Part shown: one piece after another, positions 34,190-44,025 of the stretch | Layout: every line of letters starts with the position of its first letter | How positions within the stretch are numbered: position 1 is the first letter of the stretch | Assembly: GCA_018816345.1 (NCBI GenBank) | Contig: JAHIWG010000173.1 | Location: 1 to 64,000, forward strand | Source of the DNA: Spirochaetota bacterium | GTDB lineage: Bacteria > Spirochaetota > Spirochaetia > Treponematales > UBA12059 | Reading direction: 5' to 3' | Length of the DNA stretch: 64,000 bases | Made by a program: the position numbers and the translations under genes | Notes under the pieces: generated by a model | What the model was told of the DNA's origin: nothing | Databases searched by the model: none | Seen by the model: the letters and a program-made list of their open reading frames with translations, nothing else

Positions 34190-36091
34190 TCAGAAGCTGA
34201 TTGAAACTTCCGGTCCTTGCGTCACCTTGCCTTGATCGTCATAGAGATGCACCTGGAGTCCGACGACAGTATACACGAGAGCCGACCGCGGGATCTTCAA
34301 TTCCAGGTACCGATCGCTCGAGCGCCCGGAAAAACCATTGGCGATCGTCCGGCTCTTCTTCGCCACCCAATCGTCGAACACGAGGTTGAAGGATTTTTGC
34401 TCGGATCTGTTATAGTAAGCGATGAGCGCTCCGTCACGCCGTCCCATCGCGTCGACGGAGTTATAGAACACTAAGTTATATTTATATTTACCAACTCTTC
34501 CATCGGTGGTTTCCAGAAGACAATAGACGTACTGCTCATCGCTCGCCAGGTAGAGGCCCGAGACATTGCCGACGTTCCCCTTCGACCACGCGCCCGGCGA
34601 CATGGCCTCGAATAGAGCCGCGACGCCGATCCAGTCGTCCGCCTTGCCGTCTATCCTCGGGGTAAGCCTAGACAGCGCGATAGGCGAAGAGGTCGGCGAT
34701 GGCCGCACGGGCTCGAGCCTCATCGGCCCCGAGAGGAACTTGATAGAACGCTCGAAAACGGTCTTGCCTCCCGCCACGACCTTGACCATGTGAGGCCCGA
34801 CGGCGTACTCGACCGGCCCGAAGGGCACGATGCCGGCCTTCTTGTCGTCCACGTAGACGGTCGAGCCGTCGGGGAAGCCGCCGCTCGGGGCCGATACGGC
34901 GCTCATCGTATCAGATAGGTTCACGGTCAGCCCGCGCGACTCGCCCACGGCGAGCATGACGACGGCCAGGTCCTTCGGCTCGTAGACGGAGCCGTCGGGC
35001 GCTCGATAGTAGTCCGAGGCCAGGCGGTACTCCCCGGACGGAAGGTCCCGCATGGTTAGGGGCAGGACGCCCACGTCCATGCCGTTAGCCCGGATGGGCA
35101 GCCCGGAAGGCTCTCCGGAGAGGGCGAGCGAGGCCGAGCCGTAGACGAGCTCCTTGAACACGGTAGCCGAGCCGGCGCCGATGGCTAGCGTCACCTCCTC
35201 CGACGCCGGCTCGAGCCCCCGGAGCGAGAAGCCGAGGCGATAGTCACCCGGTTCCAGCGGCCCGCGCCACGGCGTCTCTCCCAGAGCCTTCCCGTCTATC
35301 GTTACCGTGGCGCCCGAAGGATCGCTATCGACCGAAAGGACGACCGGCAGGGGCGTCAGCTCCGCGACGAGTTCCAGGAAGGCGCCGTCGCGCCCCTCGA
35401 CGGCCTCGCTCCACGGCTCGTACGCCGGATGGGAGACGACGACCTCGCGGCGCCCGGGCCTCAAGGCCGCGAAACGCGCGGTAGCGGCCTGGGCCGGGCT
35501 TCCGTCCACGCTCGCCACGGCGCCGGGGACGTCGCATCGGACCGATAGGGAGAAGCCGCCCGCGGCCGGCGCTAGCAAGGCCTTGCGGCCGTGGATCGCG
35601 GCCAGGCTGAAGCTGACGCCCGGAACCCGGGCGGACCGCTCGGCGGCCTCCACGGCGGCGTAGGCCCTGGCGGCCAGCCCCTTGCGGCCGTAGACGCTCG
35701 CCAGGGCCAGGTGGAGCCCCGGAACCTGGCGTCCAGCGGCCTCCGCGTCCGCTATGGCGGCTACGAGCGAGGCCTCGGCCTCGTCGAGGCGGCCTTCGGA
35801 GACGAGCGCGTCGACGGCTCGCTCGAGTCCCTCCGCGTCGTCGTCTGTCTCCGCGGCCAGGGCTGCGCGCACGAGGGCCTCGACCCCCGTACCCGGATCT
35901 CGGGCCGCGGAGGCCGCCGTCCCGCCTATAGCGCCGGGCGCGGGGACGACGGGAACATCAGCGATAGCGGGCGTGGCGGGGAGCGTATCCGGAGGTCGTC
36001 CCTCCCTGGAACAGCCGAGGAGCGAGCCTAGCGCGATCATGGAGACGGCGACCAATGCTATTCCCGAACCAAACCTCGAACGCCTCGCCAT
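34190..36091 (-). CDS. PEGA-domain lipoprotein with CBM9-like C terminus (paralogue A)
   Basis: A 633-aa predicted lipoprotein (lipobox LLGC, Cys27). A helical repeat region (about 60-160), three or more PEGA-like domains (about 165-440) and a C-terminal beta-sandwich (about 470-633, LTPRIDGKADDWIGV, SDEQYVYCLLE) are visible. The region VSFSLAAIHGRKALLAP through the first PEGA repeat matches VTFSLAVIYGRKSLLAP in the last gene of the operon, showing a tandem duplication around the two CsgG-like genes. Gaggagg lies 9 bases before ATG 36091. The role is unknown; peptidoglycan or surface-polysaccharide contact is a reasonable guess. Confidence 0.82.
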   Translation of the reverse strand: MARRSRFGSGIALVAVSMIALGSLLGCSREGRPPDTLPATPAIADVPVVPAPGAIGGTAASAARDPGTGVEALVRAALAAETDDDAEGLERAVDALVSEGRLDEAEASLVAAIADAEAAGRQVPGLHLALASVYGRKGLAARAYAAVEAAERSARVPGVSFSLAAIHGRKALLAPAAGGFSLSVRCDVPGAVASVDGSPAQAATARFAALRPGRREVVVSHPAYEPWSEAVEGRDGAFLELVAELTPLPVVLSVDSDPSGATVTIDGKALGETPWRGPLEPGDYRLGFSLRGLEPASEEVTLAIGAGSATVFKELVYGSASLALSGEPSGLPIRANGMDVGVLPLTMRDLPSGEYRLASDYYRAPDGSVYEPKDLAVVMLAVGESRGLTVNLSDTMSAVSAPSGGFPDGSTVYVDDKKAGIVPFGPVEYAVGPHMVKVVAGGKTVFERSIKFLSGPMRLEPVRPSPTSSPIALSRLTPRIDGKADDWIGVAALFEAMSPGAWSKGNVGNVSGLYLASDEQYVYCLLETTDGRVGKYKYNLVFYNSVDAMGRRDGALIAYYNRSEQKSFNLVFDDWVAKKSRTIANGFSGRSSDRYLELKIPRSALVYTVVGLQVHLYDDQGKVTQGPEVSISF

Positions 36092-36139
36092 CCTATCGAA
36101 CCTCCTCGAGCTATCGTCGGACCGAAATAGCATTAAATG

Positions 36140-36168
36140 ATTCTTTATCCATTTATACGCGCAGTCAA
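36140..36168 (-). promoter_or_regulatory. Promoter of the PEGA/CsgG operon
   Basis: Minus-strand TTGACT (complement of 36163-36168), 17-base spacer and AAGAAT (complement of 36140-36145), about 50 bases before the first lipoprotein gene. The -10 is a weak match. Confidence 0.4.
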
Positions 36169-36194
36169 GGCGTTTCCGATCGTCATAGTATCGA

Positions 36195-36223
36195 TTTACA
36201 GCGCGCCGATATACGCTTATTAT
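36195..36223 (+). promoter_or_regulatory. Promoter of the chemotaxis receptor gene
   Basis: TTTACA (36195-36200), a 17-base spacer and TATTAT (36218-36223) face the receptor gene, giving a leader of about 40 bases that includes gggaggg before the ATG. It is back to back with the operon promoter. Confidence 0.6.
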
Positions 36224-36269
36224 CGTACCCCACGGGTTCGATGGAGCAGTCCGATGCCGGGAGGGACTA

Positions 36270-38081
36270 ATGAGAAGAAGGATTCTGCCGAACGCGACCA
36301 TCCTAGTGAAGCTGGTCGCGCTAAGCGTCATAACGATCGCTATGGTCACCGCGCAATACGCGCTCGGATCCGCCGGCCTCCGGCGCTTCTCGACGACCCT
36401 GGACCAGATACAGAACGTGCACGTAGCGATGACGAGAGCCAGCTCGCGCCTCTCCATAGTCTGCTACGAGATGCAGGCCAGCCTCTATAAGGCCATCAAC
36501 TATAGCAGCCAGAAGTACGACCCGGCCGAGGTCACCGCCATGGTCGCCAATATCAAGTACTCCAAGTCGGCCGGCAACGATCTCGTGGCCCAGCTCGACG
36601 CGGGCTCCGGACGCTCAGAGGAGACGGACGGCCTCGTCGCGGCGGTCAGGGAAGCCTACGACGACTACCTGCGCTACCTCTCCGTGACCATATCGTTCGT
36701 GGAGGACGAGCCGGCGATGGCGCTCTCCTCGGTCCCCGAGACCGAGGAGAAATTCTCGGCGCTCTCCCAGCGGCTCATGACGTTGGAACAGTCGGTGAAG
36801 GATCGCGAGGACGTAGCCTCCATGGAGGCCATGATGGCGACGTCGGCCCTCGAGCGGAGCCTCCTCGCGGTCGTCGCCCTGGCTATAGCGGCGCTGGCGC
36901 TCGTCGTAGCCCTTACGGTCGTCTCCATCAGGCGGCCCATGGGGCGGCTCCTGGCCCTGCTGTCCACCATGGAGGAAGGGAACTTCGGTTCCAAGGCGGA
37001 GCTCTACGGCAAGGACGAGATGGGAAGGATGGGCGCGAGCATAGACGCGCTCACGGATAGCCTCCGGTCCCTCCTGGGCACGGTCAAGGACCGGGTCGGG
37101 GAGCTCGACCGGGTCGGCCAGGAACTCTCGGCCAACATGACGGAGACGGGAGCCGCGGTCGTGCAGATCAACTCGAACATCGCCAGCACGCGCACCCGGC
37201 TGGAGGAACAATCGGCCTCGGTGAGCGAGGTCTCGGCGACCATCGAGGAGCGGGCCAAGGGCGACGCCGTGCTCTCGGAGCGCATCGAGGAGCAGTCCGG
37301 CGTGGTTAGCCAGTCCTCCGCCTCGGTGGAGGAGATGATAGCCAACATCGAGTCGGTCGCGAAGGCCGCCGCGGTAGCCAAGGCGACGAGCGACGAGCTC
37401 GTGGCCCTGGGCACCGACGGGAAGGCCAAGCTCGACGAGGTGCGCGACGCCGCGAGGGATATCTCCCAGCATTCGGAGAGCCTCGGCGAGGCGGCCTCGG
37501 TGATATCCGACATCGCCAGCAAGACCAACCTCCTCGCCATGAACGCCGCTATCGAGGCGGCGCACGCCGGCGACTCGGGCAGGGGCTTCGCGGTGGTGGC
37601 GGACGAGATACGCAAGCTGGCCGAGCAGTCGACGGCCCAGGCCAAGGACATTGCCGCCGGCCTCGGAAAGGTCTCGTCGTCGATAGGCACGGTGGGGCTC
37701 GCCGTGGAGTCCGCGGTAGAATCCTACGACTCGGTTCACGACAAGTCCGAGGCGCTCGGCTCCGAGGTCTCGCGGATTAGCGACGCGATGTCGGAGCAGA
37801 GGGAAGGCGGCCGCCAGGTGCTCGAGGGACTGGCCAGGCTCCGGGAGATAACGCGGGGCATAGCGTTCGGCGCCTCCAAGATGGCCGGGGGCAACCAGAA
37901 GGTGCTCGAGCAGGTCTCGAGGCTCGACGCGATCAACCGGGCCGTGGTGCAGAACAACGACGAGATAACGATAGGCACCAAGGAGATAAACAAGGCGGTC
38001 GCCGAGACGACTAACCTCGCCTCGCACACCGCGACGCTCATCACCGAGGTGAGGCTGGCCTCCGACCGCTTCTCCTTCTAG
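36270..38081 (+). CDS. Methyl-accepting chemotaxis protein
   Basis: A 603-aa transmembrane chemoreceptor. TM1 is about 12-32, an all-helical periplasmic sensor (about 35-190) follows, TM2 is about 196-218, then HAMP (219-270) and the cytoplasmic signalling coiled coil. The conserved tip around 414-450 ([37 protein letters not shown]) binds CheA and CheW. Its presence implies motility. Its ligand is unknown. The stop codon shares CTAG with the stop of the convergent metallopeptidase, so the two genes overlap by 4 bases. Gggaggg sits 6 bases before the ATG. Confidence 0.93.
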   Translation: MRRRILPNATILVKLVALSVITIAMVTAQYALGSAGLRRFSTTLDQIQNVHVAMTRASSRLSIVCYEMQASLYKAINYSSQKYDPAEVTAMVANIKYSKSAGNDLVAQLDAGSGRSEETDGLVAAVREAYDDYLRYLSVTISFVEDEPAMALSSVPETEEKFSALSQRLMTLEQSVKDREDVASMEAMMATSALERSLLAVVALAIAALALVVALTVVSIRRPMGRLLALLSTMEEGNFGSKAELYGKDEMGRMGASIDALTDSLRSLLGTVKDRVGELDRVGQELSANMTETGAAVVQINSNIASTRTRLEEQSASVSEVSATIEERAKGDAVLSERIEEQSGVVSQSSASVEEMIANIESVAKAAAVAKATSDELVALGTDGKAKLDEVRDAARDISQHSESLGEAASVISDIASKTNLLAMNAAIEAAHAGDSGRGFAVVADEIRKLAEQSTAQAKDIAAGLGKVSSSIGTVGLAVESAVESYDSVHDKSEALGSEVSRISDAMSEQREGGRQVLEGLARLREITRGIAFGASKMAGGNQKVLEQVSRLDAINRAVVQNNDEITIGTKEINKAVAETTNLASHTATLITEVRLASDRFSF

Positions 38082-40039
38082 GCCCCCGCGACGGAGAGGG
38101 CCGCCTCCGCGGCCGAGAGCAGGGGCCCGGCCGAGAGGCCGGAGCCCGTCGCCTCCCGCATCCATTGGTCCGGGGACAGCCGCCCCAGCCTGCACATGCG
38201 GCCCATGGACTCGCCCACCGTCCGACCCGCCATCGCCGCCTCGATCTGGAACGCGATCAGGTGGCCCAGGGGGTAGTCGGGCAGGTACATGGCGTGTTCC
38301 ACCATATGGGCGTACGATCCCAGCGCGAGGGCGTCGCGCAGGCCGAAGGCCTCGGCGAAGTAGCGGTTCCAGACGGACCTGGAGACCGCCATCGCGGCCT
38401 CCCGCAGGTCGCGCGCGTCGCACTCGGGATGGGCGTACATCCAGCGCCACAGCTCCATGTCGACGAGGCCGACGCCCGCGATCTCGCAGGTCGTCCAGTA
38501 ATCCGATAGGGCCGACGGACCGCGGGGCGCGCCGTCGACGCCCAGGATAGCGAGGTCGCGGGCCTGGAACACGAACGCGAAGGCCTCGGTGAAGGCGTTA
38601 TTCGGCACCCCGGCCAGGAAATACTCGTCGATGCCGTGGAGGGAGAATACCTGCTCCACGTTATGGCCGAGCTCGTGGCAGGCGATATTGAAGCCCTTGT
38701 AGTCCATGCCGGAATCGGGCACCCGGGTCCTCAGGCGGACGGAGTCGGAGCGCTTGGCCGCCGGCATGGCGTGCCCGGAGCCGCGGGATCGGTCTACGGC
38801 GATGCGCGCGGACAGCCAGCGCGCCTCGTCCTCCCCGAACCCGAGCGTGCCGAGGATCCGCGGCAGGTCGGCCTCGAAGGCGCGCGCGTCCGGGTAGCGG
38901 CGGCGGACGGCCTCGTCGAGAGCCGCCTCGTCCCGGGCCGGAGCGTCCCCGAAGCCCTTATACCATACGTCGAAGGCCTCGAGCGGGCGCCCGAGCCTCT
39001 CGCGGAGCGCCCCGGCCGCGCGCCCCAGGCACGCCGACGAGAGGACGTCGTGGAACAGGCGCTCGACGTCGCGCTCCGGTATCTCCCGCTCCACGGCGAA
39101 TTTCCTCGCGACGAGGGTCGGGTTGTCCGGGCACCAGAGGTCGTACTCGCGCTCCGCCCTGAAGATCGCCAGCAGGCGCTCGTATCGCCCGTCGGCCTCC
39201 CGCTCTGGCTCCATCGGGGAGCCGTCCTCGCCGGTCGCGACGCCCGAGAACGGATCCCATAGCATGCCGCGGGAATCGACGAAGGCGCGGGGTATCCGGC
39301 CCTCGACGACGCGCTCCATGGCCTTGTACAGGAGGCGCTGCCTGGGAAGGCCCTCGGGATCGGCGTAGAGCGCCTTGATCTCGTCCCGCACGTTCCAGTG
39401 CATCAGGAGCCGCTTGTCGTCGGGGAAGAGCCGGCCCGAGTCGCCGTCCCGTAGGCGGGACGGGTACAGGTAATAGCCGGCGACGTAGGCCTCGGCCTCG
39501 GCGAACGCCGAGGCGAGCCGGGAGGAGGCCTCGGCGGGAGCGCGCTCCGTGAAGCAGTCGCCGAGCCTGGCCTCCGCCCACTGCCTGCGCGTCCAGCCGG
39601 GCCCTTCCTTGAGCTTGCGCCCTATGCCCTTATAGGGGAAATTCAGGTGCACGACGAAGGCCAGCTTATTGCCGAAGAAATCGTCCGACAGGTGGGCCTG
39701 AGGCGACCACCCGGAGAGGATCGCGTCGACCGCCAGGAGCGGCCCGCTATCCACGTGGACGCCCCATTGGAAGGCCCTCGACACCGCCAGGGCCGACCCG
39801 TTCAGTTCCTCGAAGGCCGATTCGAGCCGGGAGAAGAGGGCCGAGCGCTCTTCGTCAGTCGCCGCGAAGTGCTCTACGCAGAACGCCTCGAAATCGGCGG
39901 CGGAGCCGTCCTCGTCCCGCCAATAGGCGGCGGCGCAGAGCGTCCCCTCGAGCGCTCGCTCCCTCGACCCCTCGCCCTTCTCCATGGCCAGGCGATTGAC
40001 GATACGCTCTATGGCAGCGTCGCTCATCGTGACGTTCAT
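38078..40039 (-). CDS. M3-like zinc metallopeptidase
   Basis: A 653-aa cytoplasmic enzyme without signal peptide. The gluzincin motif HELGH lies at about 455-459 and is followed 26 residues later by the Glu ligand in [12 protein letters not shown], the spacing and context of M3 oligopeptidases (VPRDFVE). The rest is helical with few recognisable blocks, so it is a divergent member. Oligopeptide breakdown is the likely role. ATG 40039 is preferred (gagga 8 bases upstream); ATG 40048 would have its site touching the start. Confidence 0.75.
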   Translation of the reverse strand: MNVTMSDAAIERIVNRLAMEKGEGSRERALEGTLCAAAYWRDEDGSAADFEAFCVEHFAATDEERSALFSRLESAFEELNGSALAVSRAFQWGVHVDSGPLLAVDAILSGWSPQAHLSDDFFGNKLAFVVHLNFPYKGIGRKLKEGPGWTRRQWAEARLGDCFTERAPAEASSRLASAFAEAEAYVAGYYLYPSRLRDGDSGRLFPDDKRLLMHWNVRDEIKALYADPEGLPRQRLLYKAMERVVEGRIPRAFVDSRGMLWDPFSGVATGEDGSPMEPEREADGRYERLLAIFRAEREYDLWCPDNPTLVARKFAVEREIPERDVERLFHDVLSSACLGRAAGALRERLGRPLEAFDVWYKGFGDAPARDEAALDEAVRRRYPDARAFEADLPRILGTLGFGEDEARWLSARIAVDRSRGSGHAMPAAKRSDSVRLRTRVPDSGMDYKGFNIACHELGHNVEQVFSLHGIDEYFLAGVPNNAFTEAFAFVFQARDLAILGVDGAPRGPSALSDYWTTCEIAGVGLVDMELWRWMYAHPECDARDLREAAMAVSRSVWNRYFAEAFGLRDALALGSYAHMVEHAMYLPDYPLGHLIAFQIEAAMAGRTVGESMGRMCRLGRLSPDQWMREATGSGLSAGPLLSAAEAALSVAGA

Positions 40040-40189
40040 CCGCGGCATCCTCGCTTTCGCCTCGATCCTATACCTCTATCCGCGGGGCCGCAAGGCTCGG
40101 CGCTGGATATGGGACGCCGAATCGGCTATCCTTTATACGATGGCCGGACTATCCGGCCCTACGACGACACTCTTCGGGAGGATTGCGCC

Positions 40190-42277
40190 ATGCCTCGCTT
40201 GATCCGTATACGCCTTGCCCTCGTAGCCGTCGCCTCGATCGCCCTCTCAGGCGCTACGTCCACGTATCCGTTCGATCCGCTAGGCGACGTCCCGGCCGGC
40301 GCCATAGCCGTCGTCACCGTCGGCGACCCGGCGACGCTCTTCGTCAACGCGGTCGGCTTCCTCCGGAACGCGGGGCTGGAGGAACCGGCCGCGGCGCTGG
40401 AAGCCGCCCTCGCCTCGCTGGGCCCCGAGGCCGCGGACGGATCCGAGCCGGGGGACGAGGCGCTCTCGACCCTGCTTCGGTCGGTCGACCTTTCGCGCCG
40501 TTTCGTCCTGGCCGTCTATCAGAGCGAGGCCGGCGAGGACGGCGACGGCGGCGAGGAGAAGCCGAGCGCCATGCTGTTCGTCCCGCTTCGCCCGAGCCTG
40601 ACTCCGGCGGGACGAGAGCTGTTCGGCGCCGCCATCGCGGAAAAACTCGAGTCGGATTCCGGAGCGCCGTCCTTCTCCTTCGATTACCCCGGCTATGCCG
40701 TCGTCATGACGAGCGGGGGCGAAATACCCGCCTATGGTTCCGGCTCGACGATGGACCTCTCGGGGCTGGCGGCCTACCCCGGCTCGAGCCTGGCCGTATG
40801 GGCCGATCCCGCGGCCGGCACATCGTACCTGGACGCTGTTCCAGAGGGTCTCGGCTCGCTGCTCTCGGGTTCCGCCCTCGGGTCCGGCTACGATGACGAT
40901 TACGGCTATGACGAGTATCCCGACTACGTGGAGCCGGGTCTGGATAACGGTCTGGATAACACCGGCGATCCCGCGGCCGACGCGGGGCTCGACAACGCGG
41001 GCGCTTCCGAGGCCGCTCCGGGACTCGACAACATCGCGGCGAGCGGCGAAGGATCATCGCCTACGGACGACGAGTACGCGGAGGATTACGAGTACGCCGA
41101 GGATTACGAGTACGCCGAAGACGACGAGTACGCCGAGGATTACGAGTGGGGCGAGGACTCGTCCGGCGAAGGGCTGGACTCAGACCCGTTCTCAGGCCAG
41201 CTCGCGGGCGCGCTGGAAGGGCTCAAATCGAGCCTCGGCGATCTAGCGGGAGCGGAATTCGCGCTGATAGTCGATAAGGAACGGGCCTGGATCCGCGCGG
41301 GCGTGACGCTCGCCAGGGGCGGATCCCTGTACGCCGTCTCGGAGCGCGCCTCGGCGGGCGACAGGTCCCTCCCCTACCTCGCGTACTGCGAGGCGGACGC
41401 GCTCGCGTCGTTCGCCTGGTCGGCCCCGTACGACTGGAGCCTTCCGTTCCTAGAGCCGCTCTACAGCGCGCTCATGCCGGATGAGGGGCTCGTACAGGCG
41501 GCGATGTCGTCGATGAAGGCCTTCGCCGCCGCTACGGGCATGCAAGGCGGGGCGTCGATTCGCCTCGATCCCTCGGAGGAGCTGACGAGGGCCATAGTCT
41601 CGGATGATAAGCCTTCGGAAGAGGAAGAGATCATGGCCCTCCTAGCCAGGGGCTTGGGCCTCTCCGTCTCCGGCGCCATGGAAATTATCGATCGCCAGGG
41701 GTTCCGGGACGCGGCCGCGGCGGGCATGGATATTGTCAAGGACGACGCCTACGCCGAGATCATGGCGAGCTCGGGCTTCTCGTTCGAGATGAAGCGCTCG
41801 GTCGGCAAGGCCGAGGGCATGCCGTACGACGCGTACAGCTACCTGCTACGGCCGATAGAGGGCGAAACCGGCGCCGAGCCCGGCGCGGCGGCCGCGATCG
41901 AGCTCCTGACCGGGCTTCTATCGCCAGTCTACGTGTATAAGGACGACAAGGTTTTCCTGGGGCTCGGCTCGCCCAAGGAAGTCGCCAAGGCGATACCGTC
42001 GCAGGGCGCCGAGCGGCCGCTCCGATCCGACAAGGCCTTCAAGGCGCTAAAGGCCGGCGCGCCCGCCGATACTCGCGCCTTATTCTACGTCTCGACTAAG
42101 GCCCTGGCGCGGCTCGCTATGCGTCTCATGCCACCTAACCAGGCTCCGCTGGGCTTTAACGTAAACGACCTTTCAGGGTTGCTGGCCTGGTTCGACGCCT
42201 CTCCGGGCGCGCTCGGCGTAGGCCTCGGGATAGGCGCCGAGGACGTGAAGGCCGTCGTCGCGATAGCCGGTAAATAG
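40190..42277 (+). CDS. Secreted protein with acidic repeats, unknown function
   Basis: A 695-aa protein with a signal peptide (about 1-22, VAVASIALSGATS) that I do not recognise. The N-terminal part (about 25-235) and the C-terminal part (about 345-695) each look like compact alpha/beta regions. Between them is a low-complexity linker with GLDN motifs and four to five EYAEDY hexapeptides (41072-41161). The linker is strongly acidic (Glu, Asp, Tyr), like metal- or mineral-binding spacers. Gggagg lies 8 bases before ATG 40190. It converges on the Pot operon with a strong shared terminator. Confidence 0.75.
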   Translation: MPRLIRIRLALVAVASIALSGATSTYPFDPLGDVPAGAIAVVTVGDPATLFVNAVGFLRNAGLEEPAAALEAALASLGPEAADGSEPGDEALSTLLRSVDLSRRFVLAVYQSEAGEDGDGGEEKPSAMLFVPLRPSLTPAGRELFGAAIAEKLESDSGAPSFSFDYPGYAVVMTSGGEIPAYGSGSTMDLSGLAAYPGSSLAVWADPAAGTSYLDAVPEGLGSLLSGSALGSGYDDDYGYDEYPDYVEPGLDNGLDNTGDPAADAGLDNAGASEAAPGLDNIAASGEGSSPTDDEYAEDYEYAEDYEYAEDDEYAEDYEWGEDSSGEGLDSDPFSGQLAGALEGLKSSLGDLAGAEFALIVDKERAWIRAGVTLARGGSLYAVSERASAGDRSLPYLAYCEADALASFAWSAPYDWSLPFLEPLYSALMPDEGLVQAAMSSMKAFAAATGMQGGASIRLDPSEELTRAIVSDDKPSEEEEIMALLARGLGLSVSGAMEIIDRQGFRDAAAAGMDIVKDDAYAEIMASSGFSFEMKRSVGKAEGMPYDAYSYLLRPIEGETGAEPGAAAAIELLTGLLSPVYVYKDDKVFLGLGSPKEVAKAIPSQGAERPLRSDKAFKALKAGAPADTRALFYVSTKALARLAMRLMPPNQAPLGFNVNDLSGLLAWFDASPGALGVGLGIGAEDVKAVVAIAGK
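41072..41161 (+). repeat. 18-bp coding tandem repeat (EYAEDY)
   Basis: Four 18-base units and a degenerate fifth inside the secreted-protein gene encode EYAEDY repeats. As 18 is a multiple of three, copy number can change without breaking the frame. Confidence 0.85.
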
Positions 42278-42282
42278 GCGGA

Positions 42283-42312
42283 CGGTACCCCGGAAGCGGT
42301 TCCGGGGTACCG
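42283..42312. terminator. Bidirectional terminator
   Basis: Perfect 13-base arms cggtaccccggaa (42283-42295) and ttccggggtaccg (42300-42312) with a GCGG loop fill the gap between convergent genes (stop 42277 and stop 42314). Confidence 0.8.
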
Positions 42313-42313
42313 C

Positions 42314-43168
42314 TCAGTTCCTTTCCCTCTTCGACGAGAGGTTCAGCACAGCGAACACCGAGGCTCCGACTATCAGGAGGAGCGATATCGCGTTTATGAC
42401 CGGCGTCGACCCGTCGCGTACCTGCAGGTACAGGTTGATAGGCAGGGTCGCCTGCGAGCCCACGAGGAATACCGTCGTATTGAAGTTCTCGAACGACATG
42501 AGGAAGGCCACGGCCGCGCCTCCGAAGATAGCCGGCCGCAGGTACTTGAGCGTGATGTACCATAGGACCTGGAGGCGATTAGCCCCCAGGTTATACGCCG
42601 CCTCCTCGAGCGTCCTATCGAACTTGCGCAGGCGCGCTATCACCACGAGGGCGACTATCGTCGTGATGAACGAGAACTGGCCCGTCACCACGAGCCAGAA
42701 GCCCGGCCCGAGGACCTTGACGTACACGTCGAAGACGCGCTCGATGAGCAGGCCCATGCTATTGGCGAATAGGAGTATGGAAATGCCCAGTATGACGCCG
42801 GGGATGACCAGCGGCGCTATCATGAGGAAGTACAGGGCGCCCTTGAACCTGAAGTCCTCCTGCTCGAAGAGGAAGGCTGCGAACGTACCCACGACGGTCG
42901 ACAGGGCCGTCACCGCGAGCGCGACCTTGAACGACATGGCGATGCTCCGCAGGTTGCCCCTGTCGTTGAAGATGCCGTATTTCCGGGGGCCGTTCCCGAA
43001 GAACCAGTCGAGGGTGAAGCCTTCCCAGGGAAGCGAGGGGAACATGGAGTCGTTGAACGCCAGGACCATCGTCACGATGAGGGGCGCGAACAGGAAGGCG
43101 AAGTAGAGGCCTATGAACACCTTGAAGCCCGAGGAGTAGGCCTTGGACCGCGGCAAGGTACGTATCAT
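42314..43168 (-). CDS. potC: Polyamine-type ABC permease (PotC), system 1
   Basis: A 284-aa permease of the spermidine/putrescine (Pot) family with six membrane segments and a coupling loop at EEAAYNLGANRLQVLWYITL. Its start overlaps the stop of PotB by 4 bases (ATGA). It is the last gene of the first Pot operon (D-A-B-C order). Related transporters also carry other cationic or amine substrates, so the substrate is not certain. Confidence 0.9.
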   Translation of the reverse strand: MIRTLPRSKAYSSGFKVFIGLYFAFLFAPLIVTMVLAFNDSMFPSLPWEGFTLDWFFGNGPRKYGIFNDRGNLRSIAMSFKVALAVTALSTVVGTFAAFLFEQEDFRFKGALYFLMIAPLVIPGVILGISILLFANSMGLLIERVFDVYVKVLGPGFWLVVTGQFSFITTIVALVVIARLRKFDRTLEEAAYNLGANRLQVLWYITLKYLRPAIFGGAAVAFLMSFENFNTTVFLVGSQATLPINLYLQVRDGSTPVINAISLLLIVGASVFAVLNLSSKRERN

Positions 43169-44025
43169 TTGATCACCTTCTTTAGGCTCTGGCCCGTCAG
43201 CCTCAGGACCGCCCATATTATCAGCGACGACAGCGCCAGGAGGAGGAAGCCGAAGGCCGCTCCCTGGTTCCAGTTGAAGTAGATGATGATCTGGTTATAT
43301 ATCTGCTCGGTGAACCAGAGCGAGTTCTTCCCGCCCATCAGGTTCGGCGTCAAGTAGCTGCCGAGAACCAGCATGAACACGATGATGGATCCCGAGATGA
43401 TGCCCGGCATGCAATAAGGAATGATGATAGTGCGCCATATCGCCAGCTTCTTGGCGCCGAGGTCGTAGGCCGCCTCTATCAAGGCGTCGTCCAGGCCCTC
43501 CATGACCCCGATGACGGGAATGACCATGAAGAGCATGCTCGTGTACACGAGCCCCATGATCATCGTCACGTCGTTGTAGAGCATCTCCACGGGCTGCCTG
43601 AAGAGGCCGATCCTCACGAGCAGCTGGTTGATCACCCCAGATTCGCGCAGGAGGATCATCCACCCGTATACCCTGATGAGCTCGCTCACCCAGAACGGCA
43701 CGAGCAGGAGCACCATGAGGAAGCCCGAGGCCCTCACCCGGGCTATCTTCGTGATATAGAACGAGACGGGCAGGGCCACGACGATCACGATGAGCGTGAC
43801 GAGTATGGCGTACGAGGCGGTCCTCACGAAGGTGAGCCAGTAGATGGGCTCCTTGAAGAACGCGAGGTAATTCCTCAGGGTGAACCCCGAGCCCCCCGTG
43901 CCGACGAAAGACAGCCTGAGCAGCTCAAGCTGCGGAAGCACTATGAGGAGCAGGAGCCAGAGGAACACGGGCGTGAAGAATACGACGAAGCCCCACTTGA
44001 TGCGCCGCTTCCTATTCGTCGTCAT
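43165..44025 (-). CDS. potB: Polyamine-type ABC permease (PotB), system 1
   Basis: A 286-aa permease with the coupling loop IEAAYDLGAKKLAIWRTIIIP and an N-terminal membrane segment after a basic leader (TTNRKRRIK). The start overlaps the PotA stop by 14 bases, with ggaag as ribosome binding site inside PotA. Pairs with PotC. Confidence 0.9.
   Translation of the reverse strand: MTTNRKRRIKWGFVVFFTPVFLWLLLLIVLPQLELLRLSFVGTGGSGFTLRNYLAFFKEPIYWLTFVRTASYAILVTLIVIVVALPVSFYITKIARVRASGFLMVLLLVPFWVSELIRVYGWMILLRESGVINQLLVRIGLFRQPVEMLYNDVTMIMGLVYTSMLFMVIPVIGVMEGLDDALIEAAYDLGAKKLAIWRTIIIPYCMPGIISGSIIVFMLVLGSYLTPNLMGGKNSLWFTEQIYNQIIIYFNWNQGAAFGFLLLALSSLIIWAVLRLTGQSLKKVIK

Noticed and set aside
36615-38450. 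Long minus-strand open frame over the chemoreceptor
   Set aside because: It is a high-G+C shadow of the receptor gene with Arg/Gly/Ala-rich sequence and no domain. The same reasoning excludes the long antisense frames at 6470-7819, 49492-50607, 55042-56421 and 61574-62719.
39647-40189. Upstream extension of the secreted acidic-repeat protein to 39647
   Set aside because: The extra 181 residues overlap the metallopeptidase gene. ATG 40190 has a strong ribosome binding site and opens directly into a signal peptide.
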